Shown here in pieces: positions 1 to 9,645 of a DNA stretch of 64,000 nucleotides (within the stretch, counting starts at the first letter, position 1; every line of letters begins with the position of its first letter). The notes under the pieces were generated by a model, which did not search any database, had not been told where the DNA came from, and was given only the letters and a program-made list of their open reading frames with translations. Source of the stretch: Clostridium estertheticum. Lineage in GTDB: Bacteria; Bacillota; Clostridia; Clostridiales; Clostridiaceae. The position numbers were made by a program, and so were the translations under genes. The stretch covers positions 558,001 to 622,000 of the forward strand of contig NZ_CP086239.1 of the NCBI RefSeq assembly GCF_026650985.1, read 5' to 3'.

Positions 1-1
1 T

Positions 2-415
2 TTTTTGGGCATGGCAGAGGAAGAAGAGGATGAGGTTCAAGAAATAGATAATGAAGATGAAAATGTAGACATTGAATCATTGATGAGTGCAAACAAGAAA
101 CAGAGTAAAGTAGTGAATATTCATACATCAACATCTACAAAGGTAGTAATCATAAAACCAGATGATTTTGATGAAGCAACAGTGATTAGTGACAACTTAA
201 AGGCTAGAAAGATAATTGTGATAAATACAACTGCACTTGAACCAAAAACTGGCCAAAGATTATTAGATTTTGTCGGTGGAGTATGTTACGCTTTAGGTGG
301 GGATCTTCAGCAGGTAGAAAAAGGAGTATATATAATTTCACCATCAAATATAGAAGTTAATAATGAATTGAAAAACGAACTAAGTTCAAAGGGAATCTTT
401 AATTGGAATAAGTAA
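2..415 (+). CDS. sepF: SepF cell-division protein, 5' end cut by window edge
   Basis: This is the C-terminal part of SepF, the membrane-associated FtsZ-binding protein of Gram-positive septa. The frame is open to the first bases (Phe-Leu-Gly before the first Met), so the true start lies upstream. An acidic linker rich in Glu/Asp precedes the SepF core, which contains [12 protein letters not shown] and a Gly-rich stretch near [11 protein letters not shown]. It is followed by yggT, ylmH and divIVA, the usual partners in Firmicutes. The C-terminal 90 residues match the family layout by eye; identification is confident. Confidence 0.93.
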   Translation, partial: FLGMAEEEEDEVQEIDNEDENVDIESLMSANKKQSKVVNIHTSTSTKVVIIKPDDFDEATVISDNLKARKIIVINTTALEPKTGQRLLDFVGGVCYALGGDLQQVEKGVYIISPSNIEVNNELKNELSSKGIFNWNK

Positions 416-501
416 AAATATGTATCAAAAAAATGAAGAAATCTCTAAGACACAATAAAATATTGTTGTCTATATTTGGAAAAATCAGGAGGTTATAAAA
501 T

Positions 502-771
502 TTGTATTTGTATAATGTAATTAATATGTTTTTTAAGGTGTTAGAGTATGCAATTCTTATTGAAGTGGTTTTGTCTTGGGTTTATGCTGGGCGCTCAAAT
601 CAGTACACTGAAATTTTACATAAAATAACTAATCCTTTGCTAGAACCTGGTAGAAAGATTCAAAATAGATATTTTGGTAATATGATGATAGATTTTTCTC
701 CAATAATAGCGCTTGGTATTATAATGATCTTAAAGCAAATAGTGTATGCTTTATTTACACTATTGTTATAA
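502..771 (+). CDS. YggT-family small membrane protein
   Basis: An 89-residue hydrophobic protein with two predicted membrane segments, roughly residues 5-25 and 65-88. The connecting part contains NPLLEPGRKI, typical of the YggT family. The start is TTG, eight bases after a clear AGGAGG. It lies between sepF and ylmH, its standard place, where it is thought to act near the divisome; the biochemical role is not established. Probably co-transcribed with its neighbours. Confidence 0.9.
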   Translation: MYLYNVINMFFKVLEYAILIEVVLSWVYAGRSNQYTEILHKITNPLLEPGRKIQNRYFGNMMIDFSPIIALGIIMILKQIVYALFTLLL

Positions 772-783
772 GGTTAAACACAG

Positions 784-1557
784 ATGGATAAAAAATATTT
801 TTTAAATAGTATAAATTGTGAAGATAAGAATTTAATTTCTAACATATTTAATAAAATACAAATAGCTGAAAAGACAAATCAAGTCATATTTACTAATGAT
901 TTTTTACCTCCAGCTATATGGCATCAAATTCTTGCTATAAGTGAGGATTATGAAATAAAACCATTTACAAATGGAATATTTAAAGATGCAGATAGGAGAA
1001 TGTTATCATTTTCGACCGGTGAGACTCCTATAGAGTATCCTATAGTTTTACTTAAAATAAAAAATAAATCTAAATTTGCGAAGGTTGATCATAAGGATTA
1101 TTTAGGGGCAATAATGTCACTAGGCATTAAAAGAGAAAAATTGGGTGATTTAATAATTCAAGATTCTGTATGTTATGCCCCGGTTTGCAGTGATATTAGC
1201 AATTTCATAATTAATAATTTAAATACAATAAAGAATTGCCCTTGCGATGTCATTGAGTATGATTATATATCACAGGCTCTTCCAGAAAGAAAATTTGAGG
1301 AAAAAGTTATTATAACTACGTCATTTAGGTTAGATGGTTTAGTTTCAGCTGTATGTAATATTTCTAGAAATGGTTCAGTTGAACTAATATCTTCAGGCAA
1401 AATACTGGTTAATTATTTTAATTGTTTAAAAAAAGATAAAGTTATTGAAAACAATGATACATTAACAATTAGAGGATATGGGAAATTTAAGGTGGTAGAG
1501 GTTGTAGGAAATACACAAAAAGGCCGCTTGAAAGTTGTAATAAAGAAGTACATATAG
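784..1557 (+). CDS. ylmH: YlmH-type S4-domain RNA-binding protein
   Basis: A 257-residue protein of the YlmH family. The N-terminal region is the conserved YlmH domain (residues about 10-170, including DHKDYLGAIMSLGI). An S4-type RNA-binding domain lies at about 180-245 (FRLDGLVSAVCNISR...GKILVN). In B. subtilis YlmH is linked to ribosome-associated quality control as well as sitting in the division operon. rqcH, the central gene of that pathway, is also in this window at 13502 (leftward). It follows yggT by 12 bases and precedes divIVA. Confidence 0.9.
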   Translation: MDKKYFLNSINCEDKNLISNIFNKIQIAEKTNQVIFTNDFLPPAIWHQILAISEDYEIKPFTNGIFKDADRRMLSFSTGETPIEYPIVLLKIKNKSKFAKVDHKDYLGAIMSLGIKREKLGDLIIQDSVCYAPVCSDISNFIINNLNTIKNCPCDVIEYDYISQALPERKFEEKVIITTSFRLDGLVSAVCNISRNGSVELISSGKILVNYFNCLKKDKVIENNDTLTIRGYGKFKVVEVVGNTQKGRLKVVIKKYI

Positions 1558-1573
1558 GCATAGGGGGGAAAGA

Positions 1574-2188
1574 ATGAGAATAACATCTATGGATATTAAC
1601 AATAAAGAATTTAAAAAGGTTATAAGAGGATACAACTCAGAAGAGGTTGATGATTTTTTAGAAACAGTATCTGATGAATATGAAATGGCATATAAAGAAA
1701 ATTCTACGCTTAAAGAGAAGATAAGTTTTTTAGAAGAGAAGTTAGATCATCATGTTAAGATAGAAGCAACAATTCAAAATACTTTAGTATTAGCCCAAAA
1801 TGCAGCAGAACAAGCAAGGGTTTCTGCTCAAAAGGAAGCTGAATTGATTATTAGAAATGCAAACGATGCTTCTCAAAGGATGCTAAATAAGGCTCATGAT
1901 GATGTACTTAAGGTAAATGATGAATATGAAAAAGTTAAACAGGAATTTGCAAAATTTAGGACTAAATTCAGAAGTTTCATGAATTGTCAACTTGAGATGT
2001 TTGAAGGACTCGAAAACGATTACCTTAAAAATTATAACATAGGAAATGTTACTCATGATGATAGAATAGATGATGAAGCCGCTATTGATTCTGAATGTTC
2101 CAATTTAACACTCAAAAATATTGAGGAAAAAGATTTTCATGAAAACGGCGAAATGGAACAAATAAAAAGTTTTTTTGCTAAAGGGTAA
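1574..2188 (+). CDS. divIVA: DivIVA-family polar/septal scaffold protein
   Basis: A 204-residue coiled-coil protein. The N-terminus has the lipid-binding signature of the family: ITSMDINNKEFKKVIRGYN, then SEEVDDFLETVSDEYE. It is followed by a coiled coil to about residue 130 and an acidic, variable tail. DivIVA marks curved membrane at poles and septa and recruits division or chromosome-anchoring proteins. A strong GGGGGG-type ribosome site precedes the ATG. It closes the sepF operon; a rho-independent terminator begins 7 bases after the stop. Confidence 0.92.
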   Translation: MRITSMDINNKEFKKVIRGYNSEEVDDFLETVSDEYEMAYKENSTLKEKISFLEEKLDHHVKIEATIQNTLVLAQNAAEQARVSAQKEAELIIRNANDASQRMLNKAHDDVLKVNDEYEKVKQEFAKFRTKFRSFMNCQLEMFEGLENDYLKNYNIGNVTHDDRIDDEAAIDSECSNLTLKNIEEKDFHENGEMEQIKSFFAKG

Positions 2189-2194
2189 AAACAT

Positions 2195-2227
2195 AAAAAA
2201 TCTCACTCATCGGGTGAGATTTTTTAT
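2195..2227 (+). terminator. Rho-independent terminator after divIVA
   Basis: The arms TCTCAC and GTGAGA close a short loop. A-rich sequence lies upstream and a T-run downstream, so the hairpin extends by A-T pairs and could work in both directions. Confidence 0.9.
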
Positions 2228-2259
2228 GTAGCAAACATGTAATGTATAAAATGGGATAA

Positions 2260-2280
2260 AATAACTAAATTTTAGTTATT
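2260..2280. promoter_or_regulatory. 21-bp perfect palindrome before mtnN
   Basis: AATAACTAAA and TTTAGTTATT are exact inverted repeats around one central base. The palindrome ends about 10 bases before the AAGGAGG of mtnN. It could be an operator or a leader hairpin; no regulator is suggested by the sequence. Confidence 0.45.
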
Positions 2281-2304
2281 TATAAAATAAGGAGGAATAT
2301 AAAA

Positions 2305-2997
2305 ATGAATATAGGTATTATTGGGGCAATGCAGGAAGAGGTTCAATTTTTAATTAGGGATATGGAGTTTAAGCGGAAAGAAGTTAAGGCTAAAATGGAA
2401 TTTAGTCTTGGAAGTTTACATAATAAAAATGTTGTTGTAGTAACTAGTGGTATAGGTAAAGTTAATGCAGCAATTTGTGCTCAAATATTAATTGATGATT
2501 TTAATGTTGATTACATTATAAATGTTGGTATTGCAGGTGGAACGGTCGAAAACATATATCCAGGAGACATTGTGATCGCAAATAATTTAGTACAACATGA
2601 TATAGATACAACTATATTTGGTGATAGGATAGGACAAATTCCAAGGTTAGACACTTTTGAGTTTAAATGTGATGCTTCTTTAATCAAATTTGCAGAAGAA
2701 TCATGTAAAAATATAAAAGGTCATAATCATTTTACTGGAAGAATCGTATCAGGTGACCAATTTATTGCAAATATTGATAAGATAAAGTGGTTAAATTCTG
2801 AATTTGAATGTTTGGCATGTGAAATGGAAGGGGCAAGCATTGCTCAGGTATGTTATTTAAATGAAACCCCATTTATTGTTATTAGATCTATATCCGACAA
2901 TGCAAGTAACGGGGCCCAAATGGAATATGAAAAATTCAAAGATATTGCAGTTAAAAATTCTACAAATATTTTAAATAATATGTTGAAACTAATTTAG
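2305..2997 (+). CDS. mtnN: 5'-methylthioadenosine/S-adenosylhomocysteine nucleosidase
   Basis: A 230-residue MTA/SAH nucleosidase (Pfs), which hydrolyses MTA and SAH to adenine and the ribosyl thio-sugar in the methionine salvage/methyl cycle and feeds LuxS. The family layout is complete: MNIGIIGAMQEEV at the start, the phosphorylase-type NVGIAGG loop, the EMEGASIAQVCY region with the base-binding Glu, and RSISDNAS with the catalytic Asp. Length is typical. It has its own AAGGAGG site and a palindrome upstream, so it is probably a separate transcription unit. Confidence 0.95.
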   Translation: MNIGIIGAMQEEVQFLIRDMEFKRKEVKAKMEFSLGSLHNKNVVVVTSGIGKVNAAICAQILIDDFNVDYIINVGIAGGTVENIYPGDIVIANNLVQHDIDTTIFGDRIGQIPRLDTFEFKCDASLIKFAEESCKNIKGHNHFTGRIVSGDQFIANIDKIKWLNSEFECLACEMEGASIAQVCYLNETPFIVIRSISDNASNGAQMEYEKFKDIAVKNSTNILNNMLKLI

Positions 2998-3138
2998 AAA
3001 CCAATCCTTATAAGTGGTAAAAAAATATAAATATTATTAAATAAGTGTAATAAAATTCTTCCCATGAGAAAACATAAGCATATAGAAGTTTTAGTTTTTT
3101 AATATTACTACTATATTAAAACTAGAGGAGTTGTTATC

Positions 3139-3735
3139 ATGGAAAAGAATAAAATGCAATATTTTAAAAACAAATTGATAAATGAACAGTCACGGGTACT
3201 TGATCTTATTAAATTAATGAGACAGAATGGAGTTATAGATTCTAATAGTGAAATGGCAACTGAATTGTCGTTTTATGACAACCATCCATCTGATATTGCC
3301 ACCGAATTGTTTGATAAGGAAAAGGGACTTGCGTTAAAAGGAAATGAGATATTGGTATTAAATAAAATTGAAGATGCTTTAAAGAGCATTGATGACCATA
3401 CTTATGGAAAATGCAAAAGTTGTGGAGTTGATATTGATCCAGAAAGATTAGAATTTATACCATATGCTACTAATTGTGTGTCATGTGAAAAATCTAGTGG
3501 TAATAAAAAACCAGCAGAGCAAAACAATAGATGTGTTGAGGAAGATATACTTGGATCATTTTTTAAATATAGCAATAAAGGCGAGGTAGGTGTTGATGAA
3601 GAAGATACTTATCAGGACGTAGAACGTTTTAATAATAAATTAGATGACATAATCGAATTTGATGATGAGGAAGGTTATGTTGAGCCTATAGAGAAAATAA
3701 GTAATCAACAATATAAAAATCAGCTACCAGATTAG
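3139..3735 (+). CDS. TraR/DksA-type zinc-finger protein, YteA-like
   Basis: A 198-residue protein with an N-terminal helical half containing DNHPSDIATELFDKE. A four-cysteine zinc finger follows, with C92, C95, C113 and C116. This matches the YteA family of Firmicutes, related to DksA/TraR, which bind in the RNA polymerase secondary channel. The last 70 residues are acidic and variable. A direct role in transcription or sporulation is inference from the family. It lies upstream of lspA and is followed by its own terminator. Confidence 0.85.
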   Translation: MEKNKMQYFKNKLINEQSRVLDLIKLMRQNGVIDSNSEMATELSFYDNHPSDIATELFDKEKGLALKGNEILVLNKIEDALKSIDDHTYGKCKSCGVDIDPERLEFIPYATNCVSCEKSSGNKKPAEQNNRCVEEDILGSFFKYSNKGEVGVDEEDTYQDVERFNNKLDDIIEFDDEEGYVEPIEKISNQQYKNQLPD

Positions 3736-3763
3736 CAGTATATCTAATTAGAAAAAATAAAAG

Positions 3764-3822
3764 AGTATATATTGCTTATAATTTTAAAATAATTAATTTA
3801 GAGCAATATATACTTTCTTTTG
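3764..3822 (+). terminator. Terminator between the zinc-finger gene and lspA
   Basis: A 13-bp exact stem (AGTATATATTGCT with AGCAATATATACT) encloses a 25-base AT-rich loop and is followed by a T-rich stretch. Confidence 0.75.
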
Positions 3823-3841
3823 TATTAATAGGGGGAAGGGT

Positions 3842-4288
3842 ATGGAAGTATTAATTATTTTTTTAGGCCTAATATTGGACAGATTAACTAAAGCTTGGGC
3901 GCTCACTGCTTTGAAAGATAATAATGGAGTTATATTAATTAAAGATTTCTTTAAATTGGAATATTTAGAGAATAGGGGAGCCGCTTTTGGAATACTTCAG
4001 AACAAATTAATATTGCTTGCATTAGTTACATTACTTGTTATATTGGGCATGATATATTATATTATTAAGTATAAGCCAAAATCAAAATTTCTTAGAATAA
4101 GTTTTGCGCTCATTATAAGTGGAGCACTTGGAAATTTATATGATAGACTGTTTTATAAGTATGTAGTAGATTTTATTTTAATTCATTATAAAGAGGTTTA
4201 CTCTTTTCCAACATTTAACGTAGCAGATATGTTAGTTGTTGTGGGAACATTGGTTTTGGCAATTTCAATAGTAAAGGAAGAGGTATAG
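3842..4288 (+). CDS. lspA: Lipoprotein signal peptidase (signal peptidase II)
   Basis: A 148-residue inner-membrane aspartyl protease that removes signal peptides from diacylated prolipoproteins. Four hydrophobic segments are visible. The family motifs are present: DRLTKAW near the N-terminus, NRGAAFGIL, the first catalytic Asp region GNLYDRL...VVDF and the second in FNVADMLVVVG. Its stop is adjacent to the ATG of the pseudouridine synthase gene, so the two are translated as one operon. Confidence 0.95.
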   Translation: MEVLIIFLGLILDRLTKAWALTALKDNNGVILIKDFFKLEYLENRGAAFGILQNKLILLALVTLLVILGMIYYIIKYKPKSKFLRISFALIISGALGNLYDRLFYKYVVDFILIHYKEVYSFPTFNVADMLVVVGTLVLAISIVKEEV

Positions 4289-5200
4289 ATGGAAAATTAT
4301 GATTTTAAAGTTGAAGAAAACTCGGTTGGTATGAGGCTTGATGTATTTATTGCTAATGAATTTGAGGATAAATCAAGGTCATACATTCAAGGAATAATTG
4401 AAAAGGAAAATGCTACTGTGAATGGAAAATGTCGAAAAAGTAATTTTAAATTGAAATTAAACGACACGATTGATTTATCTATTCCAGATCCTATTGAGTT
4501 AAACGTAAAAGCAGAAGATATACCTTTGGACGTTATATATGAAGATAGTGACGTAATTGTGATTAATAAACCTCAAGACATGGTGGTTCACCCAGCACCA
4601 GGAAACTATACAGGTACATTGGTTAATGCACTCTTAAATCATTGTACAGACCTATCAGGTATAAATGGTGTTCTTAGACCAGGCATAGTACATAGAATCG
4701 ATAAGGACACATCTGGGGCCTTAGTAGTAGCTAAAAATGACAATGCACATAACTCTCTTGCAGCGCAACTTAAAGATCATTCAATGACAAGAAGTTATTT
4801 AGCGCTTGTAGAAGGTCTTATTAAAGATGATGAAGGTATGGTTGATGCGCCTATCGGAAGACATTCAAAAGATAGGATAAAAATGGCGATAGTTGAGAGT
4901 GGTAAAAAAGCAGTAACTCATTATAAAGTAATTGAAAGATTTGAAGGTTATACATTAGTAGAATGCAATTTAGAAACAGGGCGAACTCATCAAATAAGAG
5001 TACATATGGCAAAGATAGGACATCCTTTAGTTGGTGATTTGATATATGGGTTCAAAAAGCAGAAATTTAATTTAAAAGGGCAGGTTCTGCATGCAAAAAG
5101 GCTTGGATTTATACATCCAACTACTAATAAATACATGGAATTTGATTCACCTATCCCAACTTATTTTGAAAAGTTAATAACTAAGTTAAGAAACAGTTGA
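4289..5200 (+). CDS. RluA/RluD-family 23S rRNA pseudouridine synthase
   Basis: A 303-residue enzyme with an N-terminal S4 RNA-binding domain (about residues 15-75). The RluA catalytic domain has the motif HRIDKDTSG, with catalytic Asp138, and RTHQIRVHMAKIGHPLVGD later. It isomerises uridines in large rRNA; the exact site cannot be read from sequence, but the S4 plus RluA layout matches RluD/YlyB. The start directly follows the lspA stop. lspA-rluD is a widely conserved pair. Confidence 0.92.
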   Translation: MENYDFKVEENSVGMRLDVFIANEFEDKSRSYIQGIIEKENATVNGKCRKSNFKLKLNDTIDLSIPDPIELNVKAEDIPLDVIYEDSDVIVINKPQDMVVHPAPGNYTGTLVNALLNHCTDLSGINGVLRPGIVHRIDKDTSGALVVAKNDNAHNSLAAQLKDHSMTRSYLALVEGLIKDDEGMVDAPIGRHSKDRIKMAIVESGKKAVTHYKVIERFEGYTLVECNLETGRTHQIRVHMAKIGHPLVGDLIYGFKKQKFNLKGQVLHAKRLGFIHPTTNKYMEFDSPIPTYFEKLITKLRNS

Positions 5201-5213
5201 AATAGTATATGAC

Positions 5214-5267
5214 ATGTGATATTATATTGGAAGTGCAATATCACATATTATGTGTATTGTTTTTTTT
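5214..5267 (+). terminator. Probable terminator after the rluD-family gene
   Basis: A 10-bp stem (ATGTGATATT with AATATCACAT) is followed, after a 12-base spacer, by a run of nine T. The spacer makes it a weaker match to the standard design. Confidence 0.5.
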
Positions 5268-5278
5268 AATATAATACC

Positions 5279-5376
5279 TATCCCTTTAAATGTTCCAGAG
5301 AGAGCATAAGGATAAAGATAGTAATACTATTATGCAAGTATAGTATGCCTTTACCTTTTGGTAGGGGCTTTTTTTT
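5279..5376 (+). promoter_or_regulatory. PyrR-responsive attenuator upstream of pyrR
   Basis: Three mutually exclusive structures can be drawn. The PyrR-binding anti-antiterminator at 5279-5314 pairs TATCC with GGATA and ATG with CAT around the conserved loop TTCCAGAGAGAG. An antiterminator pairs GATAAAG and ATACTA with TAGTAT and CTTTACC. The terminator at 5347-5376 (GCCTTTACC, TTTT, GGTAGGGGC, then eight T) shares bases with the antiterminator. UMP- or UTP-loaded PyrR is known to stabilise the first structure and so favour termination. Confidence 0.88.
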
Positions 5377-5383
5377 ATATTAA

Positions 5384-5956
<573 letters not shown>

Positions 5957-5993
5957 CTTAAGTAAACAAACGGCACCTCAGGTGATGACTGAT

Positions 5994-6025
5994 CTTTTAA
6001 TATAGTCCAGCGAGACTAAAAGGAG
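5994..6025 (+). promoter_or_regulatory. PyrR-type loop overlapping the uraA ribosome binding site
   Basis: CTTTTA pairs with TAAAAG and AGTC with GACT, presenting the loop TCCAGCGAGA, a match to the PyrR-binding consensus. The 3' arm runs into AAAAGGAGG, the ribosome site of uraA. PyrR binding could therefore block translation initiation as well as, or instead of, causing termination; no T-run terminator is seen here. Confidence 0.75.
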
Positions 6026-6035
6026 GAACTAACTA

Positions 6036-7319
6036 ATGAAAGATTTTATAGATGTTGATGAAAAGTTACCTATTTTAAAGACTCTCCCATTAAGTTTCCA
6101 GCACTTATTTGCTATGGTGGGGGCAACTATACTTGTACCAATGCTTACAGGTCTTAGTCCCTCAATTGCCCTATTTTGTAGTGGTGTAGGAACGCTACTA
6201 TATATATTATGTACAAAAGCTAGGCTTCCGGCATATGTAGGTTCATCATTTGCTTTTATAGGACCTATGAGTGTTGCTACAAAGGCATATGGACAAAGTT
6301 CAATGCTATCTGGAATTATTGCTGCAGGGCTTGTATATGTAGTTGTAGCTTTAATTATTAAGCTTATAGGTATTAAATGGTTAGATAGAATGTTACCTCC
6401 AGTTGTTGTAGCTTCTGTTGTAATTGTAATAGGCCTAAGCCTTGCAAGTGGTGCAATAAATTGGTCAGGTTTAAATTCAACATTTACAGATCCTGGGCTT
6501 AAAGGCGTAGCTAGAGCTACATGGATATTTATATCAATGACAACTTTAGGCGTAGCAATAGTGGGTACTATGTATTTCAAGGGCTTTTTCGGAGTAGTAC
6601 CTATTTTAATTGCAATGGTAGTTGGATATATATTGTCAATATTATTAGGGGTAATTCCTCATGAAGTTTTAATGGAAATATCATCAGCAAAATTTATTAA
6701 ATTGCCAAGTTTTGTTTTGCCGACATTTAACATAAATGCTATTATGCTTATGGCTCCAATAGCTTTTGTAACACTTGCTGAACATATTGGACATGTATAT
6801 GTTACAAGTAATGTTTGCGGTCGAGATTTTACAAAAGATCCAGGACTTCATAGATCAATACTTGGAGATGGTATTGCTACAATGTTTGCAGGCTTTGTTG
6901 GAGGCCCTCCTAATACGACTTACGGTGAGAACATAGGAGTTATGGCAATCACAAAGGTTTATAGTGTTTGGGTAATTGGTGGAGCTGCAATTATTGCAAT
7001 TGTATTATCATTTATAGGACCTGTGTCTGTAGTTATAGGTAATATTCCATTACCTGTAATTGGGGGAGTAAGTGTAATGTTATTTGGAATAATCGCATCT
7101 TCTGGTTTTAGAATTTTTGTTGAGGATAAAGTTGATTTTAGTAAAAAGAGAAACCTTATTATCTCTTCAGTAATAATAGTTTTAGGAGTAGGCGGTGGTG
7201 GAATTAATTTCCATTTAGCAGGTGCACAAGTACAAATCGCAGGGGTTGCACTTGCAACTTTAGTGGGTATAGTATTAAATTTAGTTTTACCTCAGACAAG
7301 CAAATCAGGGGAGAATTAA
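6036..7319 (+). CDS. uraA: Uracil permease, NCS2 family
   Basis: A 427-residue polytopic membrane protein of the nucleobase-cation symporter-2 family, importing uracil with protons. About 12-14 hydrophobic segments are present. Family motifs include VGATILVPMLTGLSP, the substrate-site region FVTLAEHIGHV, and GGPPNTTYGENIGVMA (NCS2 signature). It follows pyrR and has a PyrR-type loop at its ribosome site, which supports a uracil substrate rather than xanthine. Confidence 0.93.
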   Translation: MKDFIDVDEKLPILKTLPLSFQHLFAMVGATILVPMLTGLSPSIALFCSGVGTLLYILCTKARLPAYVGSSFAFIGPMSVATKAYGQSSMLSGIIAAGLVYVVVALIIKLIGIKWLDRMLPPVVVASVVIVIGLSLASGAINWSGLNSTFTDPGLKGVARATWIFISMTTLGVAIVGTMYFKGFFGVVPILIAMVVGYILSILLGVIPHEVLMEISSAKFIKLPSFVLPTFNINAIMLMAPIAFVTLAEHIGHVYVTSNVCGRDFTKDPGLHRSILGDGIATMFAGFVGGPPNTTYGENIGVMAITKVYSVWVIGGAAIIAIVLSFIGPVSVVIGNIPLPVIGGVSVMLFGIIASSGFRIFVEDKVDFSKKRNLIISSVIIVLGVGGGGINFHLAGAQVQIAGVALATLVGIVLNLVLPQTSKSGEN

Positions 7320-7350
7320 TAAGGTCTTAATTAATAAAATCATAATATGT

Positions 7351-7382
7351 AGTGTCAGACTAGTTCTGGCACTTTTGTTTTT
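7351..7382 (+). terminator. Terminator after uraA
   Basis: AGTGTCAGA pairs with TCTGGCACT (one G-U pair) around a short loop, followed by TTTTGTTTTT. Confidence 0.85.
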
Positions 7383-7541
7383 CAAAAGTACAGCTAATTT
7401 AAAAATTATAGACAATAATAGCAAATAGAGATATTATTATATGAGTGATATAAGTTAAAAGGGACATTCAAATAAATAAAAACTTATTATACTATTTATT
7501 TAAATATTCCTAAGGAAAAGAAGAAATGGGAGAGATAATAT

Positions 7542-8681
7542 ATGACATATACTTTAATAGCAACTACAACCTTCGGGTTAGAAGCAGTTACAGCTAAAGA
7601 ACTAAAGGCACTAGGGTACGAGGATTTAATAGTTGAAAATGGAAGAGTCATGTTTGAAGGCGATGAAATGGATATTGCTATATGCAATATTTGGTTAAGA
7701 ACTGCAGAAAGACTTTTTATAAAAATGGCTGAATTTAATGCATTGTCTTTTGAGGAATTATTTCAAGGTACAAAAGCTGTTGAATGGGGTAATTTAATAC
7801 CAGAAGATGGGAAAATGCATATTGTAGGTAAATCTGTAAAATCACAACTACATAGTGTTCCAGATTGTCAGAGTATAGTAAAAAAGGCAGTAGTAGAATC
7901 TATGAAGAAAAAATATAATAAAGAATGGTTTACAGAAGAGGGACCGGTCTATAAGATCGAGGTTTCAGTTTTAAGAGATGTTGTAACTTTATCAATAGAT
8001 ACTTCAGGTGTGGGATTACATAAGAGAGGGTATAGAGAATATGCTGGTGAGGCACCACTCAAGGAGACATTAGCTGCTGCTCTTGTTTTAATAAGTAAAT
8101 GGGATAGTACGAGAGTACTCGCTGATCCACTTTGTGGTTCAGGAACCATCGCAATAGAAGCGGCTCTTATAGCAAAAAATATGGCACCAGGGGTAAATAG
8201 AGAATTTGTATCTGAGACTTGGCCAAGTATGGATAAGGACATTTGGGAGCAAGTTCGTGAAGGTGCAAAACGAACTATAAATCCTAATCCTGTTGAAATA
8301 CTAGCTTCAGATATTGATGGAAGATTAATTAAGACAGCAATAGATAATGCAGAAAAAGCTGGTGTTAAGGAATTTATAAAATTTCAGAAAATACCAATGC
8401 AAGAGTTTGCCTCAAGGCAAAAGTATGGAGTTATAATAACAAATCCACCATATGGAGAGAGACTAGGCGAGGTTGAGGAAGTAAAGAGACTTCATATTGA
8501 TCTTGGTGTTATGTATTCAAGCTTAAATGAATGGTCTTGTTTTGTTATAACAGCTAATCGTGATTTTCAAAAGGATTTTGGAAAGAAATCAGATAAAAAC
8601 AGAAAATTATATAATGGAAGATTGTTATGTTACTATTACCAATATATAAAAGAAATACCTAGGAAAAAGAAGGAAGACTAG
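7542..8681 (+). CDS. THUMP-domain 23S rRNA guanine methyltransferase (RlmL/YpsC-like)
   Basis: A 379-residue protein with an N-terminal ferredoxin-like/THUMP region (about residues 1-160). A Rossmann methyltransferase domain follows: the SAM loop DPLCGSGTIAIEAA and the catalytic NPPYGERL motif, typical of N2-guanine methylation. It corresponds to the YpsC/RlmL N-terminal half found in Firmicutes. The exact rRNA position is inference. The ATG follows GGGAGAG by about eight bases. It stands alone, converging on a leftward Lrp gene across a 440-base gap. Confidence 0.88.
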   Translation: MTYTLIATTTFGLEAVTAKELKALGYEDLIVENGRVMFEGDEMDIAICNIWLRTAERLFIKMAEFNALSFEELFQGTKAVEWGNLIPEDGKMHIVGKSVKSQLHSVPDCQSIVKKAVVESMKKKYNKEWFTEEGPVYKIEVSVLRDVVTLSIDTSGVGLHKRGYREYAGEAPLKETLAAALVLISKWDSTRVLADPLCGSGTIAIEAALIAKNMAPGVNREFVSETWPSMDKDIWEQVREGAKRTINPNPVEILASDIDGRLIKTAIDNAEKAGVKEFIKFQKIPMQEFASRQKYGVIITNPPYGERLGEVEEVKRLHIDLGVMYSSLNEWSCFVITANRDFQKDFGKKSDKNRKLYNGRLLCYYYQYIKEIPRKKKED

Positions 8682-8690
8682 AGAAATATA

Positions 8691-8922
8691 GACTTTCTCC
8701 TACGTGACTTGAAATAAGAGCTTGAAATGTGAAATTCAATTAAGAAATTCTAGTATTTTGTAAATGAAAAATTCTCTGGCGCTCACCCTGGTTGTCCTGT
8801 GGGTTCGCTAGCCTGACTTCCTGTCAGGCTCACGAGAATTTTTCAATTACAAAACAAGAATTTCTAAATTGAATTTCAATTCTTTCTGCTCTTCTTTTTT
8901 CAAGTCACTTCCGCAGAAAGTC
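8691..8922. repeat. Large palindromic intergenic element, copy 1
   Basis: About 232 bp whose two halves are imperfect inverted repeats almost end to end: GACTTTCT...AGAAAGTC at the tips, then GTGACTTGAAA...TTTTCAAGTCAC, GAAATTCAATT...AATTGAATTTC, and AAAAATTCTC...GAGAATTTTT. The GC-rich middle holds a small hairpin (AGCCTGAC with GTCAGGCT). It lacks an open reading frame. A second element of the same plan, in the opposite orientation, lies at 11511-11754. Both occupy spaces between converging genes. Confidence 0.8.
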
Positions 8923-9004
8923 ATACTACTATGTATATGCTGTGGAAGGTCAAGGGACAAGGAGTCGCTATCCCCATGTTTAACGGGTTTTGTGAATTTT
9001 CAAT

Positions 9005-9053
9005 AAAGATAAGACAAGGGAGTTATGTATAGTAGATCCCTTGTCTTATCTTT
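9005..9053. terminator. Bidirectional terminator hairpin
   Basis: A 17-bp exact stem (AAAGATAAGACAAGGGA with its complement) with a 15-base loop sits between the converging methyltransferase and lrp genes. The segment 8923-9004 shows nothing else. Confidence 0.8.
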
Positions 9054-9122
9054 CGGTTTATATTTCGGTGAATGAATTAGAAAGATAATTATATATCTTT
9101 CTAAAAATAAGTCGCAATATTT

Positions 9123-9536
9123 CTATTTTATATTTTGTATTGATAAATTTAATTTATAGTTTCCATATTTTAAAATTTCATCTAAGAAATCTACAATTTC
9201 AGTTTGAGTAGAGGCTGTTAATTGTAGTATGTAGCAACCATCTCCGCTTATTCTGTGAGCCTGCGTTACTAATGAATTATTATTTATATATTTTTTAAAT
9301 GATAAATGGTCAGTTGTTTTCATAAAAACAGTTATAAAAGCGGTTAGATTTTTACCGAGCATTTCAGAATTGATGTTTACAGTATAACCTTTAATAACAC
9401 CTGATTTTTCCATTTTGCTTATTCTGTTTTTAACTGCTTGTCCAGTTAAATGAACTTCTTCACCAATTTCTTGCCATTGCATTCGTGAGTTTTTTGTAAG
9501 AAGACTTAAAATTTGAGTGTCTGTTTGGTCAAGCAT
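9123..9536 (-). CDS. Lrp/AsnC-family transcriptional regulator
   Basis: A 137-residue protein with an N-terminal winged helix-turn-helix (DTQILSLLTKNSRMQWQEIG...TGQAVKNRISKMEKSGVI) and a C-terminal RAM/AsnC ligand-binding domain (VTQAHRISGDGCYILQL). Such proteins sense amino acids and bind DNA as octamers. It is transcribed leftward and diverges from the metallo-hydrolase gene, which may be a target. Its ligand cannot be told from sequence. Confidence 0.92.
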   Translation of the reverse strand: MLDQTDTQILSLLTKNSRMQWQEIGEEVHLTGQAVKNRISKMEKSGVIKGYTVNINSEMLGKNLTAFITVFMKTTDHLSFKKYINNNSLVTQAHRISGDGCYILQLTASTQTEIVDFLDEILKYGNYKLNLSIQNIK

Positions 9537-9645
9537 AATTACACAAATCCTTTCATGATGGGATCATTTTGACTCTTATGATTTATCTAATCAAGTAATA
9601 TCTATTATATAATAAGTATATCATAAATAATTGGAGGGATATACA

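Noticed and set aside
6029-6580. Leftward 183-codon frame opposite uraA
   Set aside because: Lies entirely over a well-supported permease; composition is that of a reverse-frame shadow.
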